From contig JBMONC010000058.1 of assembly GCA_049324875.1 (NCBI GenBank), positions 1 through 64,000 on the forward strand: DNA of 64,000 nucleotides, written 5' to 3'. Shown one piece after another: positions 46,245-52,916 of this stretch. The DNA is from JAWLHU01 sp049324875 (lineage in GTDB: Bacteria > Bacillota > Sulfobacillia > Symbiobacteriales > Symbiobacteriaceae). The position numbers and the translations under genes are program-made. Within the stretch, counting starts at the first letter, position 1; each line of letters opens with the position of its first letter. The notes beneath the pieces were generated by a model. The model saw nothing but the letters and a program-made list of their open reading frames with translations, was not told the origin of the DNA and ran no database searches.

Positions 46245-47222
46245 ATGAAGAGGGGTTGGATGGGATGGAGTGCCCGGCTGCTGCTGGCCCTGCTGGCGGT
46301 GACCGCCCTGGCCGGTCTGCCCGGCGGGGCCGCCGCTGCGGAGACGACGGTGAAGGTGACGGTCCACCCGCAGTTCGGGCCGATCCTGACCGATGGAGCG
46401 GGGCTGACGCTCTACTACTTCACCAAGGACAGCGAGGGGAAGAGCGTCTGCTACGATGCCTGCCAGGTCAACTGGCCGCCGCTGCTGATCGGTGCCGGGC
46501 AGAGCCCGGTGGGGGCGGAGGGGCTGCCCGGGACCCTGGGCACCACCGTCCGCAAGGATGGCCGGCTCCAGGTGACCTACAACGGCTTTCCGCTCTACTA
46601 CTGGATCGCCGACGCCGCCCCCGGTGAGACCCTGGGGCACGGGGTGAACAACGTCTGGTATGTGGTCAGCGTCGGCCTCTTCGCCGACACGCACAGCCAC
46701 TGGGCCGGGGGCGATGTGGCCCGGGCGGTGCAGGCGGGCTGGGTCAGCGGCTACCCGGGCGGCAGCTTCCGGCCCGATGGGCAGGTGACCCGGGCGGAGT
46801 TCCTGAAGATGCTGACCGGTGCCCTGGGGCTGCAGAGCAGCGAGGCTCCGCCCTCCTTCGCCGACACCGCCGGTCACTGGGCGGCGGCGGTGATCGAGGG
46901 GGCGGTCAGCGCCGGGGTGGTGGTGGCGGCGGAGTACCCGGGCGGCTCCTTTGAGCCGGACCGGGCCATCACCCGGGAGGAGATCGCCCTCTTTGTCGCC
47001 AGGGCCGCCGGGCTGGTGCGAGAGGCGAGCGAGGCCGGGCTGGAGCGGTTCACAGACCAGGAGCAGGTCTCGCCGGGCGCCCGGACCGCCCTGGCGGCGG
47101 CGGCGGAGGCGGGAATCCTGACCGGGTACCCCGATCAGACCATCCGCCCCCGGGCGACGGCCACCCGGGCGGAGGCGGTGGTGATGATCCAGCGGGCGGC
47201 CGACCTGGAGAGCGCCCGGTAG
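46245..47222 (+). CDS. S-layer-homology protein with COG4315-type secreted repeats
   Basis: 325 residues, ATG after AAGGAGG. Signal peptide about 1-32. Residues about 35-145 form two COG4315-like repeats (GPILTDGAGLTLYYFTKDS ... CYDACQVNWPPLL; TTVRKDGRLQVTYNGFPLYYW). Three SLH modules follow (FADTHSHWAGGDVARAV, FADTAGHWAAAVIEGAV, FTDQEQVSPGARTAL, each with a downstream YPGGSF/YPDQTI and TRAE motif). SLH modules tether the protein to secondary cell-wall polymer. Confidence 0.88.
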   Translation: MKRGWMGWSARLLLALLAVTALAGLPGGAAAAETTVKVTVHPQFGPILTDGAGLTLYYFTKDSEGKSVCYDACQVNWPPLLIGAGQSPVGAEGLPGTLGTTVRKDGRLQVTYNGFPLYYWIADAAPGETLGHGVNNVWYVVSVGLFADTHSHWAGGDVARAVQAGWVSGYPGGSFRPDGQVTRAEFLKMLTGALGLQSSEAPPSFADTAGHWAAAVIEGAVSAGVVVAAEYPGGSFEPDRAITREEIALFVARAAGLVREASEAGLERFTDQEQVSPGARTALAAAAEAGILTGYPDQTIRPRATATRAEAVVMIQRAADLESAR

Positions 47223-47237
47223 GCCGAGAAAGCGAAG

Positions 47238-47262
47238 CCCCGGGGCAGTCTGCTCCGGGGCC
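47238..47262 (+). terminator. probable terminator after SLH gene
   Basis: Stem GCCCCGG (47238-47244) with CCGGGGC (47256-47262), followed by CCTTGCC. Weak T tract. Confidence 0.55.
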
Positions 47263-47351
47263 CTTGCCTGCCCGGGCTCCGCCGGATAGGAAGTGGGTGG
47301 CTGCCTGTCAAAGTATACGGAGAGCGAAATGGCCTGAAGGAGGCGGGTCCC

Positions 47352-48374
47352 GTGATCCTGGTGACGGGCGCCACCGGTTTCATCGGCGAGCAGTTGGTCC
47401 GGACCTTGCTGCAGAAGGAAGAGCGGCTGCGGCTGCTGGTCCGCTCCCCCGAGCGGGCGGCGGCCCTCTTTGGCCCCGGCGGCGACGGGCTGGAGATCGC
47501 CCGGGGCGACCTGACCGATCCGGCCAGCATCCAGCGGGCGCTGGACGGGGTGGAGCGGGTCTACCACCTGGCCTCCCGGATCAGCTTCCAGGCGCCGCTG
47601 GCCCGGATGCGGGCGGTCAACGTGGAGGGGACTCGCAACCTGATGGAGGCCTGCCGCCAGGCCGGGGTGCGGCGGGTGCTCCACATGTCCAGCATCGCCG
47701 CCGGCGGCCCGGCCGTGCGGGGGCCCGACGGGCGGTACCGCCCCCGGACCGAGGCGGACCCGCCCGCCCCGCTGGCGGACGCCTACGGTCAGACCAAGTG
47801 GGAGCAGGAGCAGTTGGTGCTCACCTACCCGGCGCAGGGGGTGGAGGCGGTGCTGGTCAGGCCCTCCTCGGTCTTCGGCCCCGGGGACCCGGCCGGGGTG
47901 AACACCCTGCTCTGGATGATCAAGCGGGGCCGGCTTCCCTTCTACCTGGGCTCCGCCCAGGGGCCGGTCAACCTGGTCTTCATCCGCGACCTGATCCACG
48001 GGACGATCGCCGCCATGGAGCGGGGCCGGTCGGGGGAGATCTACAACCTGGTGGGGCCGAACCTGACCCAGGAGCAGCTCTTCGGGCTCCTGGCCCAGGT
48101 GAGCGGCGGGCGGGCGCCCTTCTGGACCATGCCCACCCCGGCGCTGCTGGGGCTGGCCGGGCTGGTCACCCTCTCCTCCCGGCTGGCGCTGGGGCGGCGG
48201 AGCCTGGTCCACCCCCACGACGTCCGGAACTGGACGGCGCCCTGGATGATCAGCGATGAGAAGGCCCGCCGGGAGCTGGGCTTCACCCAGACCGACCTGG
48301 CCGCCGCCCTGCGGGAGACCCTCGCCTGGCTGAGCCAGCACCGTTCTGCCGGAGCCCCCGTCCACGTAGAGTAG
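47352..48374 (+). CDS. NAD-dependent epimerase/dehydratase (extended SDR)
   Basis: 340 residues from GTG 47352 (GGAGGCGGG upstream). Rossmann GATGFIG (6-12), GDLTDPASI, catalytic Tyr-Lys in YGQTKWEQEQL, RPSSVFGPGD and FIRDLIHGTIAAM. This domain order is shared with hopanoid-associated sugar epimerases, 3-beta-HSD-like enzymes and dihydroflavonol reductases, so the substrate is open. Stands alone between the SLH gene and an LD-carboxypeptidase gene. Confidence 0.88.
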   Translation: MILVTGATGFIGEQLVRTLLQKEERLRLLVRSPERAAALFGPGGDGLEIARGDLTDPASIQRALDGVERVYHLASRISFQAPLARMRAVNVEGTRNLMEACRQAGVRRVLHMSSIAAGGPAVRGPDGRYRPRTEADPPAPLADAYGQTKWEQEQLVLTYPAQGVEAVLVRPSSVFGPGDPAGVNTLLWMIKRGRLPFYLGSAQGPVNLVFIRDLIHGTIAAMERGRSGEIYNLVGPNLTQEQLFGLLAQVSGGRAPFWTMPTPALLGLAGLVTLSSRLALGRRSLVHPHDVRNWTAPWMISDEKARRELGFTQTDLAAALRETLAWLSQHRSAGAPVHVE

Positions 48375-48392
48375 CGGAGGAGGATGCACAGC

Positions 48393-49340
48393 ATGAGCCG
48401 GATCAAGCCACGCCCCGTCTCCCCTGGCGGCCTCATCGGCATTGTCGCCCCGTCGAGCCCGGTCGACCCGGCCGCCCTGGCCGAGGGGATCGCCCGGCTT
48501 CAGGCCTTTGGCTACCGGGTCCTGGTGGGGGAGCATGTGCTGGATCAGAAGGGCCACCTGGCCGGGGAGGATGCGGCCCGGGCGGCCGACTTCAACCGGA
48601 TCTGGGCCAACCCGGAGGTGGAGGCGGTGCTCTGCGCCCGGGGCGGCTACGGCGCCATGCGGATGCTGGAGCAGATCGACTGGGAGCTGGTCCGCCGCCA
48701 TCCCAAGTTCTTCTGCGGCTTCTCCGATGTGACCGCCCTCCACCTGGCTATGGCGAAGGAGGCGGACCTGGTCACCTTTCATGGCCCGATGGTGGCCGCC
48801 TTCGGCGAGGCGCTGGTCTACAACGCCGAGGGGTTGCTCCGGGCGATGCAGGAGCGGGAACCGCTGGGCGAGATCGCCTGGCCGGCCCCGATCGACGGGC
48901 AGCCGCCCCGCCCGGTGACCCTCCGCCCCGGCGTGGCCGAGGGCCGGCTGATGGGCGGCAACCTGAGCCTGCTGGTCTCGCTGATCGGCACCCGCTGGGA
49001 GCCCGACCTGGACGGCTCCATCCTCCTGCTGGAGGAGGTGGATGAGCCGCCCTACCGGGTGGACCGGATGCTGACGCAGCTGAGGCTTGCAGGGAAGCTG
49101 CAGGGCGTCAGGGGCGTGCTCTTCGGCGACTCGCCCTCCTGCCTCACCCGGAGCGACGGCCGCCCCTCCCATCACCTGCACGAGGTGCTGGGCGAGCTGC
49201 TGGGCGACCTCTCGGTCCCCCTCCTCTACGGCTTCCCCTGCGGCCACACGGCCTACCGGGCGACGCTCCCCCTCGGGGTGAGGGTCCGCCTCGATGCGGC
49301 CGCGGGCTCGCTGACCATCCTGGAACCGGCGCTGGCGTAG
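48393..49340 (+). CDS. LD-carboxypeptidase (peptidase S66)
   Basis: 315 residues from ATG 48393; GGAGGAGG sits 9 nt upstream, making the ATG at 48384 less likely. S66 features: GIVAPSSPVD, LCARGGYGAMRML, catalytic Ser in FCGFSDVTALHLA, FHGPMVAAFGE, LMGGNLSLLVSLIGT, and catalytic Glu/His region LLLEEVDEPPYRVDRML ... CGHTAYRATLPLG. It cleaves the L,D bond of murein tetrapeptides in wall recycling. Confidence 0.92.
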   Translation: MSRIKPRPVSPGGLIGIVAPSSPVDPAALAEGIARLQAFGYRVLVGEHVLDQKGHLAGEDAARAADFNRIWANPEVEAVLCARGGYGAMRMLEQIDWELVRRHPKFFCGFSDVTALHLAMAKEADLVTFHGPMVAAFGEALVYNAEGLLRAMQEREPLGEIAWPAPIDGQPPRPVTLRPGVAEGRLMGGNLSLLVSLIGTRWEPDLDGSILLLEEVDEPPYRVDRMLTQLRLAGKLQGVRGVLFGDSPSCLTRSDGRPSHHLHEVLGELLGDLSVPLLYGFPCGHTAYRATLPLGVRVRLDAAAGSLTILEPALA

Positions 49341-49380
49341 GGTCCCATGGGGCGGCGCCCGGTACGAAGGAGGCGCGCCC

Positions 49381-50397
49381 TTGCGTGATCCGCTCTGCAC
49401 CCTGACCGGGGAGATGGCCGACCGGCGGGCGACCACCGCCGGCGAGGGGCGGGCCGCCCGCTACCTGGTGGATGCGCTCCGCCGCTCCACCCACCAGGTC
49501 TGGGTGGAGCCCTTCCGCTCCTTCCGCTCCCCGCGCCCGGCCTGGGTGGCGATTCTGAGCCTCTCGCTCCTGGGCGGGATGCTGGTCTGGTCGTTGCCCG
49601 GGGTGGCACTCAGCCTCACCCTGCTGGCCGCCCTGGCCTTCGCCGCCCAGGCGCTGGGCTGGCTGGAGCTGGGCTGGTTCTTCTCCTGCGGCGAGAGCCA
49701 GAACGTGATCGGGGTGATCCCTGCCCGCCAGGAGATCCGGCGGCGGGTGGTGGTGGTCGCCCACTACGACACCGGCCCCCGGCTCTGGCGGTGGGCGTCC
49801 TTCCTCGGGCTGGCCGCCGCCGTGATGGCTCTGCCGCCGGCTGTGATGGCGGCGGTGGCGCTGCCGGGCCACCTCTGGGATGGACTCCTCCTGCTCCCCC
49901 TGCTGGGGGTGGCGGCCGGTCTAGCCACCCTGCTTCGCGGGGGCTGCGAGGGCGGCAACGCTGCCGGGGTGGCGGCGGCACTGGCCGTAGGGCGGCGGCA
50001 GCGCTCCCTGGAGCACACCGAGCTCTGGACGCTCTTCACCGGCAGCCGCACCCCGGGACTGGTGGGGATTCGGGCCTTCCTGCTCCGCCACGGCCGGCTC
50101 CTGAAGGAGGCCCAGTTCATCGTGCTGGAGCAGGAGAGCGGCGAGGGCGCCACCCTCTGGCAGCGGCGGGGGGAGGCCGCCGTGCTGGCCGAGCAGGGCT
50201 ACCGGGGGGTGCTGCTGCTGACGGTCCAGCCCGGCGGCCTGGAGGGGGCCGTGGCCCGGATCCGGACCATCGCCGAGCAGATTGATGCGGCGGCGACGGA
50301 GAGTGACCTGCCATGTTCTGGTCCGGATGTGGTACACTATCCCCATGAGCAGAGAGCAGATGACAAACCCCCCGGTCCGCCCGGGGCAGCTGATTGA
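49381..50397 (+). CDS. M28-like membrane protein, catalytically doubtful
   Basis: 338 residues from TTG 49381 (GAAGGAGG upstream). The N-terminal cytoplasmic segment is followed by hydrophobic helices at about 57-97 and 137-180, inserted in what otherwise reads as a zinc aminopeptidase pattern: GEGRAARYLVDALR, NVIGVIPA, VVVVAHYDTGP (metal His/Asp), EGGNAAGVAAALA. M28 enzymes have Asp-Asn-x-x-G at the last motif; here the Asp is Gly (GGNAAG), and the later Glu and Asp ligands are not obvious. It may be an inactive relative. The 3' end overlaps the methyltransferase gene by 53 nt. Confidence 0.65.
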   Translation: MRDPLCTLTGEMADRRATTAGEGRAARYLVDALRRSTHQVWVEPFRSFRSPRPAWVAILSLSLLGGMLVWSLPGVALSLTLLAALAFAAQALGWLELGWFFSCGESQNVIGVIPARQEIRRRVVVVAHYDTGPRLWRWASFLGLAAAVMALPPAVMAAVALPGHLWDGLLLLPLLGVAAGLATLLRGGCEGGNAAGVAAALAVGRRQRSLEHTELWTLFTGSRTPGLVGIRAFLLRHGRLLKEAQFIVLEQESGEGATLWQRRGEAAVLAEQGYRGVLLLTVQPGGLEGAVARIRTIAEQIDAAATESDLPCSGPDVVHYPHEQRADDKPPGPPGAAD

Positions 50398-51730
50398 GGT
50401 GGCGGTCCACGGCCTCGGCCACGACGGCGAGGGCGTGGGCCGGTACGAAGGGTTGACGGTCTTTATCCCAGGCGGCGCCCCCGGTGACCGCCTGGTTGCG
50501 CGCGTCGCCGAGGTGAAGAAGAACTACGCCCGGGCCGCCCTGGAGCAGGTGGTGGAGCCCTCGCCCCACCGGGTGGCGCCCCCCTGTCCCGTGGTGGGCG
50601 AGTGCGGCGGCTGCCAGCTGCAGCACATCGCCTACGGCGCCCAACTGGAGCTGAAGCGGCAGCAGGTGGTGGACGCCCTGACCCGGGTCGGCAAGCTGGA
50701 GGGGGTGACGGTCCATCCCACCATCGGGATGGCGGAGCCCTGGCAGTACCGGAACAAGGCGCAGTTCCCCTTCGGCTACCGCTCCGGCAAGGTGGTGGCC
50801 GGCTTCTTCGCCCCGGGCACCCACCGGATCGTGGATATCGAGCAGTGCGAGATCCAGCACCCGCTGGCCAACCAGATCATGCGGGAGGTCAAGGCGCTGG
50901 CCCGGATCTACGGGGTGCGGATCTACGACGAGCGGACCCACACCGGCGTCCTGCGGCACGTGCTGGCCCGGGTGGGCCGGGGCACCGGCGAGGCGATGGC
51001 GGTGCTGGTGACCAACGGCCAGGAGTTCCCCTTCGGGGAGGAGATCGCCCAGGGGCTGATGGAGCGGATCCCCGGCCTGGTCAGCGTGGTGCAGAACGTC
51101 AACCCCCAGCAGACCAACGTGATCCTGGGCCGGGAGAACCGGCTGCTGGCGGGCCGGGATCACATCACCGATCATATTGGCGACCTGACCTTTAACATCT
51201 CGCCGGTCTCCTTCTTCCAGGTCAACCCGGCCCAGACCGAGGTGCTCTACGGCAAGGCGCTGGAGTACGCCGCCCTGACCGGCAAGGAGACGGCCCTGGA
51301 CATCTACTGCGGCATCGGCACCATCTCGCTCTTCCTGGCCCGGCAGGCCCGGTCGGTGATCGGGATCGAGTGGCTCCGGGAGGCGGTGGCGGACGCCCGG
51401 GAGAACGCCGCCCGCAACGGGGTGGTCAACGCCCGCTTCATCGCCGGCGACGCCGCCCAGGAGATGCCCCGCCTGGCCGAGGAGGGGGTCCGGGCGGAGG
51501 TGATCGTGCTCGACCCGCCCCGCAAGGGCTGCGACGAGCCGGTGCTGGAGGCGATGGCCCGCCTGGGGCCCGAGCGGATCGTCTACGTCTCCTGCAACCC
51601 GGCCAGCCTGGCCCAGGACCTGGGCCGGCTCCAGGCCCTGGGCTACCGGACCCTGGAGGTGCAGCCGGTGGACATGTTCCCGCACACGGCCCATGTGGAG
51701 TGCTGCTCGCTGCTCGTTCGTGACAACTAA
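50345..51730 (+). CDS. 23S rRNA (uracil-5-)-methyltransferase, RumA/RlmD type
   Basis: 461 residues from ATG 50345 (an ATG at 50360 is the alternative; neither has a strong ribosome site). TRAM domain (about 10-70: VAVHGLGHDGEGVGRYEGLTVFIPGGAPGD), Fe-S cluster Cys in CPVVGECGGC, SAM site LDIYCGIGTISLFLA, VLDPPRKGCDE and catalytic Cys in VYVSCNPASLAQDL. It forms m5U in rRNA; RlmC versus RlmD specificity is not resolvable. Confidence 0.92.
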   Translation: MSREQMTNPPVRPGQLIEVAVHGLGHDGEGVGRYEGLTVFIPGGAPGDRLVARVAEVKKNYARAALEQVVEPSPHRVAPPCPVVGECGGCQLQHIAYGAQLELKRQQVVDALTRVGKLEGVTVHPTIGMAEPWQYRNKAQFPFGYRSGKVVAGFFAPGTHRIVDIEQCEIQHPLANQIMREVKALARIYGVRIYDERTHTGVLRHVLARVGRGTGEAMAVLVTNGQEFPFGEEIAQGLMERIPGLVSVVQNVNPQQTNVILGRENRLLAGRDHITDHIGDLTFNISPVSFFQVNPAQTEVLYGKALEYAALTGKETALDIYCGIGTISLFLARQARSVIGIEWLREAVADARENAARNGVVNARFIAGDAAQEMPRLAEEGVRAEVIVLDPPRKGCDEPVLEAMARLGPERIVYVSCNPASLAQDLGRLQALGYRTLEVQPVDMFPHTAHVECCSLLVRDN

Positions 51731-51744
51731 AATCCAGAGATACC

Positions 51745-52414
51745 GCCGTGTGTGCGAAGACGGCAAATAAGGAGAGGCACCATCCCAGATCGGGGGTGGT
51801 GCCCATTTTTGTGCCGGCGCCGGTGCGGGAGGCCACCATCCCCGACCGCCGGGGCGGGGCCCCACCGGGCACCACCAGCTGCTGGCCGGGCTGCAGCGTA
51901 TCCGGCAAGAGGTCGGGGTTGGCAAGCACCACCGCATCCACAGCGACGCCGTGCATGTCGGCCACCTCCCACTTGGTGTCGTCCTCGACCACCGTGTGGA
52001 TGATGCCGTCGGTGAACGGGATCAGCAGCTCCTGACCAATCTGCAGGAGCGATTCCTCGGTCAGCCCGTTTGTCCAGAGGATCGTCGTGGGCTGGAGGCC
52101 AAACCGGGAGGCGATCGCCTCCACGGTCTCGCCGGGGAGTACGGCGTGGGTGCGCACCCTGGGCATGGTCTCGGCCTTGGTGGGGCCGGGGGCTTCTGCA
52201 CCGGCCGCGACCGGCGGGGGGGCTGGGTCAGTTGCTGCGGCAGTATCGCCGGTGGCACTCCGACTGGGTTGAACCGCCTCCGCTGTTGGGGGCGCCTGCT
52301 CGTTGGCTGGCGGGGCCTTGGGCCGTCCGGCTGGCCCGAGCCAGAGGGCGGCGAGGAGCATGGTAGCAGGGTGGCGCAGAGGATGCGGCGCCGGGTGGTG
52401 CGACGAAGTCTCAT
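51745..52414 (-). pseudogene. broken LysM-domain protein
   Basis: Two LysM modules are readable on the minus strand (THAVLPGETVEAIASRFGL ... QIGQELLIP; IIHTVVEDDTKWEVADMHG ... QPGQQLVVPGG). The likely start, MRLRRTTRRRILCATLL at 52414, is in a different frame from the LysM part, which opens at MLLAALWLGPAG (52364). A frameshift near 52370 is therefore implied. Downstream of the second LysM the frame runs through a terminator and antisense into the methyltransferase gene without the peptidase domain such proteins usually carry. No good ribosome site. Probably a decayed cell-wall hydrolase gene; a sequencing error is the alternative. Confidence 0.5.
51775..51817 (+). terminator. terminator of the methyltransferase gene
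   Basis: GGCACCATCCC pairs with GGGGGTGGTGCC around an AGATC loop, followed by CATTTTTG. The opposite-strand LysM frame reads through this hairpin. Confidence 0.75.
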
Positions 52415-52441
52415 CGTGGCGAACACCGCACAGGTGCGTCT

Positions 52442-52468
52442 GGAGCACCCTGGAAGCCAGGGTGCTCC
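52442..52468. repeat. perfect inverted repeat upstream of csoR
   Basis: GGAGCACCCTGG (52442-52453) and CCAGGGTGCTCC (52457-52468), loop AAG, then TTATCTCTC. It could end transcription entering the copper island from the left. Confidence 0.6.
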
Positions 52469-52519
52469 TTATCTCTCCCGGAGACCCGGCTGATGGAGTG
52501 ATCAGAAACCACCCGCTTC

Positions 52520-52551
52520 CACATACTTTCTCCACAAACAGGGGGTAGGCT
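52520..52551 (+). promoter_or_regulatory. copper-island promoter box and -10 (csoR-copA)
   Basis: CACATACTTTCTCCACAA (52520-52537), 8 bp, then TAGGCT (52546-52551), 50 bp before the csoR start. The box replaces a -35 element and occurs with the same 8-bp gap at 56309, 58856 and (minus) 60413. Confidence 0.65.
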
Positions 52552-52577
52552 GAAATTGGACCTACCCCTACAGGGTA
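52542..52577 (+). promoter_or_regulatory. candidate CsoR operator
   Basis: Two nested dyads: GGGGTAGG (52542-52549) with CCTACCCC (52561-52568), and TACCC-CTACA-GGGTA (52563-52577). G/C tracts flanked by TA match the known type of CsoR sites. They cover the -10 and the expected start of transcription. Confidence 0.65.
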
Positions 52578-52601
52578 TGGGTACTTAAGGAGGTGGTTTG
52601 C

Positions 52602-52910
52602 GTGGTTGGCCGGCGCATTGCGAACCACCGGCATGGCCCCCATATCCCGATGGCGCTGCAGGCCGAGGTACAGCGGAGGCTGGCCAAGGTGGAGGGCCAG
52701 GTGAAGGGGTTACAGCGGATGGTGGAGGAGGACCGTTACTGCGTGGACCTACTGATGCAGGTCGATGCCGCCCGCGGGGCACTCCGGCAGGTTGGCCGGC
52801 TGATCCTCCGCAACTATGTGGAGCGCTGCGTCACCCGGGCGATGTTGGATGGGGACTCCGCGATTTACGACGAGGTCATGGAGGTCATCAATCGCTACCA
52901 GAAGGAGTGA
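52602..52910 (+). CDS. csoR: CsoR-family metal/sulfur-responsive repressor
   Basis: 102 residues from GTG 52602 (AAGGAGG at 8 nt). DUF156 four-helix protein: RLAKVEGQVKGLQRMVEEDRYC then AARGALRQVGRLIL. The Cu(I) site of CsoR is Cys-His-Cys. Here Cys47 and Cys76 are kept, but the His four residues before the second Cys is Tyr72 (NYVERC). The N-terminus adds three His (HRHGPH). Position before copA and its own operator supports a copper role; the missing His leaves a persulfide (CstR-like) sensor as an alternative. Confidence 0.85.
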   Translation: MVGRRIANHRHGPHIPMALQAEVQRRLAKVEGQVKGLQRMVEEDRYCVDLLMQVDAARGALRQVGRLILRNYVERCVTRAMLDGDSAIYDEVMEVINRYQKE

Positions 52911-52916
52911 GTCGAC

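Noticed and set aside
46149..49436. 1095-codon minus-strand open frame
   Set aside because: Mirror of the SLH, SDR and S66 genes. GC-driven lack of stops, no domain and no start signal.
52557..52588. MerR-type promoter (TTGGAC, 20-bp spacer, TACTTA) for csoR
   Set aside because: The start of transcription would fall in or after the ribosome site. The TAGGCT -10 with the shared box fits better.
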